64,000 bases of DNA, taken from contig JANQFF010000519.1 of assembly GCA_028277965.1 (NCBI GenBank), positions 1-64,000 on the forward strand, written 5' to 3'. The stretch comes from Pseudomonadales bacterium. GTDB taxonomy: Bacteria > Pseudomonadota > Gammaproteobacteria > Pseudomonadales > Azotimanducaceae. The position numbers and the translations under genes were made by a program. Below are positions 34,463-43,195 of this stretch, one piece after another (the stretch's first letter is position 1; each line of letters opens with the position of its first letter). The notes beneath the pieces were generated by a model that was not told the DNA's origin, ran no database searches, and was given only the letters and a program-made list of their open reading frames with translations.

Positions 34463-36328
34463 ATGCTTTTGTATCTAGTCGGTTTCGGGGAAACGAATGG
34501 CGCAGCGTTCAATCGTCACTTCCGCCAGGTCCAGCGCTCGTTGCCAATCGATCAGGCAGATGCCTGGGAGCTCGATATCCCGGGCAGGTTCCACCTGCTG
34601 GTTTCAGGTCTGGCTTCACAACCCGGGAGTTTTCACGAGTCTCCTGAACGCGTGACTTTTGTTGATGGTTGCCCTTTCACCAATTCGCCGGATCTGCCTG
34701 ATGCGGAACACATCGCGTCCCTCGGCGAGCATCCCGAAGAGAAGCTGGATGGTGAATACGTCCTGTTCGATCTGAACCGCACAACGGGACGGGTCGTCAT
34801 CACAACTGACGCCATGGGGCAACGCCCGGCGTTTGTCTACAGAGACGCCAGAGCGACGTTTATCAGCAACTCCGTACGGCTTCTGACCTTGTTTAAGAAC
34901 AGGCATGAGCTGTGCCCCGAGGCCATAGCAATGCTACTCAACGCTGATTACATCTCGCGGCCTCACACCCTGGAGCGGGACGTTACATGGTTGGAGCCAG
35001 GTACCAGGTATGTAGCGAGTTCAGGTGACAGCCTGGTCAGCAAAGAGCCGTACTTTTCGCTGACGCGCCTCCTGCAAGACCGCAATGCCATACGTAAAGA
35101 AGGCCGGACCCGCGACGTCTCCGCTTTCATTGATCAATCGAAAAACATGTTTGCCGCTCTCGCAGCGTCCGAACGAACAGCTTACGTGGCGACAAGCGGC
35201 GGTATGGATTCACGCGTTGTCGGATCAACCGCACTTGAGGTCGCGGACCAGCTCATTTTCTGGGCGAATGGTCTGAAGGGAGAGCCCGACATAGAAACGG
35301 CGGGCGAGCTGACACGGCGATGGGGTGTGAAACTCCTCCGGTCAGAATTCGCAGACCTTGACACCAATGTGGACTGGCGTGCTCACGCGTCCGAATTTCT
35401 TAATCGTAGCGATGGGCTGTCCAACCTCTCCCAGATGTTTGCAAACATTGGCCGTATTGCAACCGGCGTAATGGCGACACCTGTTCATCAGGGACCGGGT
35501 GTTCCTGTAGTCGTGACGGGGAACGGCGCAGATCTCGCGAGGGAATCCACCCTTCCGGCGCACTTCTGGCTGCGTCTTAAACAAGGTGTCTCACCACTCG
35601 ATCGTATGCTCGAAAAGCAGATCAACCGCCATCCCGCACCACGACAGGTCGCGCGCGAGATGTGCGGGCTCCAGTTCCGCGACCGTCTGGAGAGTACCCT
35701 CGATATTGGCTTTTCGATCGAAGACATGGTGCACGTGCGGTACCTCATCGAGCGGATCATGGGGTGGCAGGCCAACAACCGTGTAGCACTTGTCAAAGGT
35801 GCCGATTACATGGCGGCATTCCACACAAGGGAATACATGACCCGGGCGTTTGCGCTGTCTTTCCTGGACCGGAGCCGCGCCATTCTGCACTACAACACCC
35901 TGCGTGAACTGAGCCCTGAAGCGCTGGATCTCGAGTTTGCCGGACGGCGTCCGGGAGGCAACCGGATTATGATCGTCGCAAGCCAGTTGTTTGGCCGTAT
36001 CACGCGCTCCCGCTTCAAAAAAACATCCGGCCCGCCCGTCGGTCAGGCACAGACCCAGTGGATCGATTGGATGAGTTTTGCGCTCCCTGAACTTGGAGCG
36101 CAGATCCTGGACAGCAGCCCCGATCTCATCTGGGACCTGATCGACCGCTCCAAAGTCGAGGAGATCCTGCGTACGGCTCAGGACCGCTTGACGAGGAGCC
36201 CGGCCATCTTCCTCTTCAACCTGGCCAATGTCGTTTTGTACGACGAGCTCATACGCGAGAACCTGCAAGCGTCAGCACATGCCGGTGAAGACCCGAACGA
36301 ACACCACCAAAACACAGTCAACGGATGA
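34463..36328 (+). CDS. Asparagine-synthetase-like ATP-dependent ligase without glutaminase Cys (copy 1)
   Basis: 621 residues. The N-terminal 200 residues have the fold text of a class II glutamine amidotransferase domain (EEKLDGEYVLFDLNRTTGRVVITTDAMGQRPAFVY), but the protein begins MLLYLVGF and lacks the essential Cys2, so glutamine hydrolysis is not expected. The synthetase domain carries the PP-loop YVATSGGMDSRVVG (SGGMDSR at residues 245-251). It also has a helical C-terminal part with NNRVALVKGADYMAAFHTREYMTRAFALSFLD, the analogue of the Asn-synthetase K-x-D...R-x-PF segment. It should activate a carboxylate as an acyl-adenylate, as beta-lactam synthetase does. A full-length paralogue sits at 38088; a GMC oxidoreductase lies between. 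Substrate unknown. Confidence 0.8.
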   Translation: MLLYLVGFGETNGAAFNRHFRQVQRSLPIDQADAWELDIPGRFHLLVSGLASQPGSFHESPERVTFVDGCPFTNSPDLPDAEHIASLGEHPEEKLDGEYVLFDLNRTTGRVVITTDAMGQRPAFVYRDARATFISNSVRLLTLFKNRHELCPEAIAMLLNADYISRPHTLERDVTWLEPGTRYVASSGDSLVSKEPYFSLTRLLQDRNAIRKEGRTRDVSAFIDQSKNMFAALAASERTAYVATSGGMDSRVVGSTALEVADQLIFWANGLKGEPDIETAGELTRRWGVKLLRSEFADLDTNVDWRAHASEFLNRSDGLSNLSQMFANIGRIATGVMATPVHQGPGVPVVVTGNGADLARESTLPAHFWLRLKQGVSPLDRMLEKQINRHPAPRQVAREMCGLQFRDRLESTLDIGFSIEDMVHVRYLIERIMGWQANNRVALVKGADYMAAFHTREYMTRAFALSFLDRSRAILHYNTLRELSPEALDLEFAGRRPGGNRIMIVASQLFGRITRSRFKKTSGPPVGQAQTQWIDWMSFALPELGAQILDSSPDLIWDLIDRSKVEEILRTAQDRLTRSPAIFLFNLANVVLYDELIRENLQASAHAGEDPNEHHQNTVNG

Positions 36329-36389
36329 CCGTATGACCCACCCCATCAGTATCAACGGCGCCCTGACGTAAGCGCCTGGAGGTTAAGAA

Positions 36390-37985
36390 ATGATCATCGA
36401 CTCACGGGAACTCTCGAACAATTCCGTCGTTCAGACGGATGTCTGCGTGATTGGCGCTGGCATAGCAGGTATCACCCTTGCTCGAGAGTTCGACGGTAAG
36501 GGAGTGTCAGTCGCTTTGCTTGAAGGTGGAGGCCTCGAGCCGGAAGAAATGGCTGACCTCTATCGTGGCGAAATAACCGGCCACCCGTATCACAACCTCG
36601 AACGCTCACGCACACGCGGTTACGGCGGTTCCGGAAACTGCTGGGGCGGTTTTTGCTTTCCTTACGACGATTTCGATCTGGAAGAACGCGAGCGCATCCC
36701 AAACTCGGGCTGGCCGCTCAAGCTCAGCGATCTGGACAACTACATTGAACGCGCCCGGGAAGTTGCCCAGCTCAACACCCTCGGTTTCGAATTCGACGCA
36801 TGGAAGGAGCTGTCATCGGAATTGAGTGAAAATCCATTCAAGGAAGGGGCAGTTGAACTGCGCATTCTGCAGAAGTCCCGTTTCGGGGGCGGGCGGCTGA
36901 TTGTCGAGCCGGAAAACTACCTGGACCTCGTCGGACAATCGGACAACGTGACGCTCTATCACCACGCGAATGCCGTTGAGCTGAAGAGCGAGGATGCGGC
37001 CGGAAAAGAGATCAAACAGGTCCGCGTCAGAACGGTGACGGGGGTTGAGTATTTTGTTGAAGCGAAAGTATTCATCCTGTCGTCAGGCGGGATCGAGAAC
37101 CCGCGTTTGTTGCTCGCGTCCGACAACAGGAAGGGTATCGGCAACGAACACGACCTCGTGGGCAGGTACTTCATGGATCACCTGAGCGTGCGTGTGGGAT
37201 GGTTCCACCCGGAACAGGAACACATCAGAACCCGTTACTTCGCCCACTGGCACCACATCGACGCGGAGAACATACGCATTAAAAGCAGCGCGGGTGTCTC
37301 AAGAAAAGTGCGCGGTGAGAAACAGCTGCTGAGAACGTTCTTTGAGCTGTCCCTGCACAACGCCAGCCGCTATGGTTGGGCTTCTCTGATGTACATACGC
37401 CGCACCCTGCGACACGGAGGCTGGCCAATCAACTGGCGGTTTCACCTGGGATGTATATGGGCAGATCGCAAAGCCCTGTGGAAGAGACTTCGTGGCGACC
37501 GCTGCGACGGCGCTTTTTCGGCATTCCCGCTGTACGCCTCCTCTGAACCGGCCCCGAACTACGACAGCCGGGTTTTACTTTCCAACAAAACAGATCAGCT
37601 GGGCATGCCTGTTGCGAGACTCGACTGGCGAATCAGCGATGTCGACCTCGAACACATCGATGAGTCTGTCGATCTCTTCAATCAGGAAACTGAACGCGCT
37701 GGTCTCGGCAAACTGGTGAAAGACCCGATCAGGAGCTGGCCCATTTACGGGCACTACCACCACATCGGCACAACCCGCATGAGCGAAGACCCTGCCGAGG
37801 GTGTGGTCGATCCCAGCTGTCGTGTCCACAGCACATCGAACCTGTTCGTTGCCGGAAGCTCGATCTTCCCAACAGCGGGAGGCGGCACCGCGACCTACAT
37901 GATTATGGCGCTGAGCATACGGCTGGCAGATCACATCAGCGGCCTGCTCGAAACCCAGGAAGTTCCTGAAGCGGTCAACAGCTAG
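36390..37985 (+). CDS. GMC family FAD-dependent oxidoreductase
   Basis: A 531-residue flavoprotein starting 6 bp after TGGAGGTT. Residues 16-40 form the FAD dinucleotide-binding fold (VCVIGAGIAGITLAREF ... ALLEGGG). RGYGGSGNCWGGFCFPYDD follows, and a second FAD contact is in VFILSSGGIENPRLLLASD. The C-terminal GMC_oxred_C part has GHYHHIGTTRMSEDP (His of the active site) and NLFVAGSSIFPTAGGGTATYMIMALSIRLADHI. The family oxidises alcohols of sugars, sterols and other compounds. No signal peptide is visible, which suggests a cytoplasmic or lipid-linked substrate. It is sandwiched between two Asn-synthetase-like paralogues 61 and 102 bp away. Confidence 0.92.
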   Translation: MIIDSRELSNNSVVQTDVCVIGAGIAGITLAREFDGKGVSVALLEGGGLEPEEMADLYRGEITGHPYHNLERSRTRGYGGSGNCWGGFCFPYDDFDLEERERIPNSGWPLKLSDLDNYIERAREVAQLNTLGFEFDAWKELSSELSENPFKEGAVELRILQKSRFGGGRLIVEPENYLDLVGQSDNVTLYHHANAVELKSEDAAGKEIKQVRVRTVTGVEYFVEAKVFILSSGGIENPRLLLASDNRKGIGNEHDLVGRYFMDHLSVRVGWFHPEQEHIRTRYFAHWHHIDAENIRIKSSAGVSRKVRGEKQLLRTFFELSLHNASRYGWASLMYIRRTLRHGGWPINWRFHLGCIWADRKALWKRLRGDRCDGAFSAFPLYASSEPAPNYDSRVLLSNKTDQLGMPVARLDWRISDVDLEHIDESVDLFNQETERAGLGKLVKDPIRSWPIYGHYHHIGTTRMSEDPAEGVVDPSCRVHSTSNLFVAGSSIFPTAGGGTATYMIMALSIRLADHISGLLETQEVPEAVNS

Positions 37986-37992
37986 AAAGAAT

Positions 37993-38008
37993 ATCCCACG
38001 GATGGGAT
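37993..38008 (+). other. Small hairpin after the GMC oxidoreductase stop
   Basis: ATCCCA-CGGA-TGGGAT forms a perfect 6-bp stem with a 4-nt loop 8 bp after the stop codon. There is no T-run. It may protect an RNA 3' end or be a weak terminator within the operon. Confidence 0.3.
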
Positions 38009-38038
38009 GCGGGCACGACCAGGCCCGATGAATCCGCT

Positions 38039-38063
38039 TCGGCGCGCTTAAGCCACGCGCCGA
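38039..38063 (+). promoter_or_regulatory. Leader hairpin and strong ribosome site before Asn-synthetase-like copy 2
   Basis: TCGGCGCG (38039-38046) and CGCGCCGA (38056-38063) pair perfectly across a 9-nt loop. Eight bases later comes AAGGAGGT (38071-38078), a full Shine-Dalgarno sequence 9 bp before the ATG. The stem ends close enough to influence ribosome access, so translation of copy 2 may be tuned separately from copy 1. Confidence 0.4.
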
Positions 38064-38087
38064 AAGCAACAAGGAGGTTACAAAAGC

Positions 38088-39965
38088 ATGCTTTTGTACT
38101 TGATGGCATTGGGCGCGCACGATCAGCCCTTGCTGAATCGGCGATTCCGCCAGGTGCAGCAGACGCTAACCGTGGATCAGGGTTCTCCCTGGGAATTGCA
38201 TATCCCCGGACAACTTCACTGTGTGGTCTCTGCAGGACCCCCCTGTCTGTACGAAACACCGGACCGTGTCCTGTTCTACGACGGATGTCCGTTCCTGTTG
38301 GATTCGTCAGACCCTGTCACTGCAGAACACCTGTACCACCAGGGTCATGAGCTCGAGGAGCGGCTCGATGGAGAGTGCGTTCTCCTCGATATCGACCGGT
38401 CATCGGGACACGTCTGCGTGACAACGGATGTTTTCGGTCAACGTCCCGCGTTCATCTATCAGAACGGGGAAACCACCTACCTCAGCAACTCAGTTCGGCT
38501 GTTGACGCTGATAAGAGGCACGCACGAGTTATCCATCGAGGCTGTCGCGACGCTCCTGAATGCAGACTACATTTCCCGCCCACACACCCTGGAAACCGGT
38601 ATTTTCTGGCTGGAACCTGCATCGGTTTACAGCGCAAAGCTGGGAGAGCGCGCATTTCAGCAAAGAGAGTACTTCTCACTGAATCGCCTGCTCGATGAAA
38701 GGAACCAGATCAGAAAACAACGTGCAGCCCGGGACACAGAGACATTCGTTTCCGAATCCAGGAACATGTTTGCCGCGCTGGCTACTGCAGACCGGCCAAC
38801 CTATGTCGCCATGAGTGGCGGGAGTGATTCCCGACTGGTAGGTGTCATGGGACAAAACGTTGCAGACAAGTTGGTTTTCTGGACCAACGGCCAGCGTGGC
38901 GAGCCGGACATCGACGTGGCGCAAATAGTGGCCGACCAGTGGGGTGTCGACCTCGTTCGTTCAAAATTTGCCGATATCACACCCGACATGGATTGGCGCT
39001 CCCATGCGACCGAGTTTCTCCATCGCAGTGACGGTGTCTCCAATCTTTCACAGATGTTTGCGAATATCGGGCGAATCGCAAACGGCGTTATGAGAGCCCC
39101 TGTTTACCAGGGTCACGAAACGCCTCTTGTCATGACCGGCAACGGCGCTGGCCTCGTCAAACCCGGCACGGTTCCGGCCACGTACTGGCTTCGATTCATC
39201 CAGGGTAAATCAGCCATCGAACGGATCATGAGCAACCAGACGCAGCGCCATGGAGCACCTCTTCAGACCGCTCGTGAAATCTGCGATCGGCAAATTCGAT
39301 CCCGACTCATGGGTGCCCTGGATTCCGGATTTTCACCGGAAGATCTGCCGTACCTTCAGTTTCTCCAGGAACGCGTTCGAGGATGGCAGGCCAACAACCG
39401 GGTCGCGCTCGTCAAAGGCGCAGACTACATGGCCCCGTTTCATACACGGGAGTTGCTGCGACGGTCATTTGCCCTGTCGTTCCTGGATCGCTGCCGTGCA
39501 ATCCTGCACTACGAGGTATTTCGATCAGAATACCCCGAATCGCTCCGTATCGAATTTGCGGGCAAACGCCCCGGCGGCAGCCGGATGAGCAAGGTTTTGT
39601 CCCCGTTGCTGGAACGCCATGTCGGGTCCCGTTTCAGGAAACCACCCGGAAAAGCTGTTGGGCAAGCCCAAACCCAATGGATCGAGTGGCTGTCTCTGGC
39701 GTTACCTGAGCTTGGAGCTCAGATCCTCGAAAGCAGCCCTGACCAGATATGGAACCTTATTGACAGGAAATACGTCCAAGACATGTTGCTTGAAGCCGAG
39801 GTTCGGTTGACGAGAACACCCGCCATCTTCCTATTCAACCTGGCTAACGTCGTTCTGTACGACCAGTTCACTCGCGATGCCCTGGCATCTGGAGACGCGC
39901 GCCCGCTGGCCGCGCCCCCTCACGATCTGGATACAGAAAGCACTAAGGGGCGCAGAAAGCGTTGA
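38088..39965 (+). CDS. Asparagine-synthetase-like ATP-dependent ligase without glutaminase Cys (copy 2)
   Basis: 625 residues, similar to the protein at 34463 along its whole length (MLLYL start, FRQVQ, DGCPF, NADYISRPHTLE, SNLSQMFANIGRIA, VKGADYMA.FHTRE, AQTQWI.W.S.ALPELGAQIL, TPAIFLFNLANVVLYD are shared or nearly so). The PP-loop is AMSGGSDSR (SGGSDSR at 243-249), and the N-terminal Cys2 is again absent. The two copies therefore arose by duplication and were both kept with intact ATP sites, suggesting two related substrates or a heteromer. The 3' end runs 23 bp into the convergent SGNH hydrolase gene. A carboxyl-activating amidation or ester-forming role on the polysaccharide or its precursor is an inference. 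Confidence 0.8.
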   Translation: MLLYLMALGAHDQPLLNRRFRQVQQTLTVDQGSPWELHIPGQLHCVVSAGPPCLYETPDRVLFYDGCPFLLDSSDPVTAEHLYHQGHELEERLDGECVLLDIDRSSGHVCVTTDVFGQRPAFIYQNGETTYLSNSVRLLTLIRGTHELSIEAVATLLNADYISRPHTLETGIFWLEPASVYSAKLGERAFQQREYFSLNRLLDERNQIRKQRAARDTETFVSESRNMFAALATADRPTYVAMSGGSDSRLVGVMGQNVADKLVFWTNGQRGEPDIDVAQIVADQWGVDLVRSKFADITPDMDWRSHATEFLHRSDGVSNLSQMFANIGRIANGVMRAPVYQGHETPLVMTGNGAGLVKPGTVPATYWLRFIQGKSAIERIMSNQTQRHGAPLQTAREICDRQIRSRLMGALDSGFSPEDLPYLQFLQERVRGWQANNRVALVKGADYMAPFHTRELLRRSFALSFLDRCRAILHYEVFRSEYPESLRIEFAGKRPGGSRMSKVLSPLLERHVGSRFRKPPGKAVGQAQTQWIEWLSLALPELGAQILESSPDQIWNLIDRKYVQDMLLEAEVRLTRTPAIFLFNLANVVLYDQFTRDALASGDARPLAAPPHDLDTESTKGRRKR

Positions 39966-42900
39966 TATTGGGCCGCAGCGCGTTGAACCAGTTATCGGAG
40001 ATCAGTGCATCACCCACATCGTTCGGGTGCAGCTCGTCAGCCTGATTGTGAACCGAGTTGTCGTATCCGGTCTCATGATCCACGAGTATGACCGGTGACT
40101 GGACTGTATCTTCTTCTGCGGCCAGATCACTCATCAGGCCGTTGTACGTGGCGATTGTCGCATCGAACGAGGGTGCCCGTTTGATGATCTGCGCCAGGTA
40201 GATGGTGACATCGGGGTTGGCCGCACGGAGTTTCGTGATGATAGAGCGCAGGAACTCCTTGGACTGGTTCAGATCCGATCCCTGGGTAATGTCGTTTGTT
40301 CCCAGGTGGATGAGGACCACGTCCGGAACGTTACCTGGCAGATAGTTGTTAATTTCCGTGTCAATCTGATCCGTCCGGAAACCCCCGTGACCCTCATGGT
40401 CCTTGTCAAATAGACCAGGTGTGGGCGGTGGAGGTGTCGGGGTACGGTCAGCCCCGTGTTGTGTACCCACCATGTCGTACCGGCACTGATCGGCATCCAG
40501 AAGGCCGACGAGATCCTCGCGATAACTCCACGTGAAGTTTTTACCGCGGGTAATCGAATCACCGAGAGGCATGATCCGGAGTTGCGGATCGTTGATACCG
40601 TCCAGAAGCCAGATGACTGCCGCGTTGAAGAGATCCTGGGCATCAGCCGTCCACGTATCGTGACCGTCCTGGTACAGGTAGAAGTAGGCGCGCTTCGCCG
40701 GTGCGGTAAAGGATGTCAACTGAGCCCCGGCATCATACGAGAATATTCGCCCGCGGCTGGCATTGCTCGTGGAGACTGCAATGACGTCAGCGCTGGCCAG
40801 CGGTATCCCGTAGGTCACCGTTGTTGGATCCGTATTGATTGTTGTCGTTCCCGACTTGCCGACTGCCAGGGGGTGAGCTCCGCCAACCACATCGATTTCG
40901 GTCACGTTGAATTCTTTGACCCCGCCGGAATTGGACATGCCGAGCTCATCGAGAAGGGCGGCTTCCCAGGTGAGCACAGGGACGGCTGTGTTTGTAAATG
41001 TAGTTCCAATCTGCCCCGAACTGACGGTGGAAGAGATGATGACCAGGTCTTTACCAACAGCGTCAGCCTCACTCTCTGAAAAATGGTCCACCACTTCCAC
41101 ATTGAGGTTCAGAATGTGTTCCAGCTGAAACAATATGCGCTCGTCTTCTGCGCCTACAGGATTAAACCGCGTCACGAACAGGACATCTTTGGTTGCGGAC
41201 AGCGCTTCAACCGTGATCGTCACCGTGTCAGTATCGTTAAACTCGGTGTCGTCAACTTCGAGTTCCAGTTCATATTCACCTTCGAGCGTAAACGTGACGG
41301 TGCTGGCAGGATCGTTCAGATCGTCGATGACGGCGCTCCCTCCGGCAGGCGTCTGCAGGACATGCCACGTTGCGGTAACAGGCGTCGCAACACCGTCATC
41401 GACAAAGCTCCCATCGAGTGTCGTCTGGACGTTTACGGTGACATTCTTGTCAGGACCGGCATTGGCTTCCGGCGGCTGGTTGGTCACCGCTGGCGGATCG
41501 AGCAGCCATGCGATCGCAGCATCGAAAAGAGCCTGGCCATCTGCTGTGAAATTGGCAGCAGTGCTGTTCGACAGGAACATCGCAACACGGGGCGCAGGCG
41601 CGGTCATACCCACCATCGTTGCACCTGTGGTGTAGCTGAAAATAGTCGCTCGTGAAGCGTTCCCAACAATCGTTGCTGTGACAACCGCGTTGGGGGAAGG
41701 CATACCCCAGCGAAACGCCTGGTTGTTGTTTGACACCTGGGTGATGCCGGACAGGCCTGCCGCCAGCGGACCACCGCCAATGATATCGATCGATTGCTGA
41801 CCTCCCTGTGTCCCGTAATCACTTCCGTTTGTGGGACCTGTCAGCTGCAGATCGTCAAACAGTGCAGACTCCCAGACCAGGAGGGGAAGGGCTGTGTTCG
41901 TGAATTTGGTATTCACCTTGCCTGACAGGGTCGTCGACGAGATCACAATCAGGTCGTTGCCGTTTGCATCAGAGGTTTCGACCGCATCGTCATCAACTGT
42001 CGTGACCGTATATCCCGCTCCCTCGAGACGGTCAATATTCGCCTGATCGCTGGAGTTGATCGGGAGATTCAGCACATAAAGCACATCGTGACCCGGAGGA
42101 GGGGGAGGCGCATCTTCCTCTACTTCCACTACGACGGTCGTATCAACAGAAAAGCCAGGGTCCGACGCTTCAAAGCGCAGCGTGTAAGATCCCTCCGTAT
42201 CGAAGCTGGCAGTTGTATCGGGATCGAATTCGTCCGAAAAAGTCACTATCGCGCCGCCTGGGGCGGAGTCCACATGCCATTGTGTTGTCACGGGCAGAGA
42301 AACACCGTCGTCCGTGTAAAGTCCATCGAGCTGAACTACCGTGTCAATCTCAACCGGGCTCGGAGCACTTGCTGAAACCTCCGGCGGCAGATTGGTTTCC
42401 GGCGACAGCGCCCAGATGATCATGTTGTCGAAGAGCGCCTGAGCTGTGGAATTCCAGTTTGACCCCGTTGCGTTGTCGAAAAACCACCCAAGGCGACGCG
42501 CCGGAGCCACGCCATCGACCATATTGTCCCCGGTTGCGTAATGGAAAATGACCGGCTTGGACGGATCTCCCACAATATGGGCGGAAATCACAGCGCTGGC
42601 ACTCGGGATACCCCAGCGCACCCGATTGTTGGCGCTGGCAAACTGGACCGTCCCTTCGAGCAGAGCAGTCAGGGTATGGGTTCCGACCAGCGTAATAGAC
42701 TGCTGGTTGAATTCGCCCCCGTAATTCACACCGCTGCCGGTACCGGTCATCCCCATGTCGTCGAATATCCACGCCTCCCAGGTGACCACCGGCAGAAGGG
42801 AAAAACGGAACTTGTCGGAAACCTGAGATGACCCAACAGTTGACGATATGAGGATGAGATCCTTGCCAACGTCGTCTCCGGACTGAGAAGCAGAATCTTC

Positions 42901-43104
42901 GACAACAGTGACGTTGTGCCCGTTACCCGTGAGGCGGTCGATCAGAACCTGGTCGCCTGACGCCGGCGGGTTGGTTCCTGCGACAAACAGAATCTCTGCT
43001 GCGAGGACCGGTTTCGCAAGCGCAAAACAGGCACACAAAAACAACGCATGCAGCAGGAAGCCTGCGTTTTTCTTCCCCAAACAATGGAAACTGCTCGATA
43101 CCAT
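39943..43104 (-). CDS. Secreted multidomain protein: three repeats, PKD-like spacers, C-terminal SGNH hydrolase
   Basis: 1053 residues with a signal peptide (hydrophobic core LHALFLCACFALA, cleavage near VLA-AEIL). A domain of about 200 residues occurs three times (about 37-232, 338-540 and 642-845), each opening with VLFV-type strands, containing DLxxISSTV/LSSxV, LPxLxWExxxxDDLxMTG and ending APARRxxxFxxN...QALFxxxIxWLL. The pattern recalls class I amidotransferase or ThuA-like folds. PKD-like domains separate them (PEANAGPDKNVTVNVQTTLDG). The last 200 residues are an SGNH/GDSL hydrolase: RIMPLGDSITRG, LIHLGTNDI, and DELHPND with the catalytic Asp-His. It may deacylate or bind an extracellular glycan. 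No sorting signal is seen at the C-terminus. Confidence 0.88.
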   Translation of the reverse strand: MVSSSFHCLGKKNAGFLLHALFLCACFALAKPVLAAEILFVAGTNPPASGDQVLIDRLTGNGHNVTVVEDSASQSGDDVGKDLILISSTVGSSQVSDKFRFSLLPVVTWEAWIFDDMGMTGTGSGVNYGGEFNQQSITLVGTHTLTALLEGTVQFASANNRVRWGIPSASAVISAHIVGDPSKPVIFHYATGDNMVDGVAPARRLGWFFDNATGSNWNSTAQALFDNMIIWALSPETNLPPEVSASAPSPVEIDTVVQLDGLYTDDGVSLPVTTQWHVDSAPGGAIVTFSDEFDPDTTASFDTEGSYTLRFEASDPGFSVDTTVVVEVEEDAPPPPPGHDVLYVLNLPINSSDQANIDRLEGAGYTVTTVDDDAVETSDANGNDLIVISSTTLSGKVNTKFTNTALPLLVWESALFDDLQLTGPTNGSDYGTQGGQQSIDIIGGGPLAAGLSGITQVSNNNQAFRWGMPSPNAVVTATIVGNASRATIFSYTTGATMVGMTAPAPRVAMFLSNSTAANFTADGQALFDAAIAWLLDPPAVTNQPPEANAGPDKNVTVNVQTTLDGSFVDDGVATPVTATWHVLQTPAGGSAVIDDLNDPASTVTFTLEGEYELELEVDDTEFNDTDTVTITVEALSATKDVLFVTRFNPVGAEDERILFQLEHILNLNVEVVDHFSESEADAVGKDLVIISSTVSSGQIGTTFTNTAVPVLTWEAALLDELGMSNSGGVKEFNVTEIDVVGGAHPLAVGKSGTTTINTDPTTVTYGIPLASADVIAVSTSNASRGRIFSYDAGAQLTSFTAPAKRAYFYLYQDGHDTWTADAQDLFNAAVIWLLDGINDPQLRIMPLGDSITRGKNFTWSYREDLVGLLDADQCRYDMVGTQHGADRTPTPPPPTPGLFDKDHEGHGGFRTDQIDTEINNYLPGNVPDVVLIHLGTNDITQGSDLNQSKEFLRSIITKLRAANPDVTIYLAQIIKRAPSFDATIATYNGLMSDLAAEEDTVQSPVILVDHETGYDNSVHNQADELHPNDVGDALISDNWFNALRPNINAFCAP

Positions 43105-43195
43105 AATGTGGTCTCACCGACAAGGCCCAATCAGTCGTAATAGTAGCAAAGCCGGTAAGTCAATTGCCTGTTATCTTGTGAGTAAAAAGTACCGT

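Noticed and set aside
34463..39965. Lasso-peptide cluster, suggested by Asn-synthetase-like genes
   Set aside because: No precursor peptide with a suitable leader, no PqqD-like recognition protein and no transglutaminase-like protease are encoded nearby. The tiny frames between these genes (9 and 12 codons) have no precursor features.
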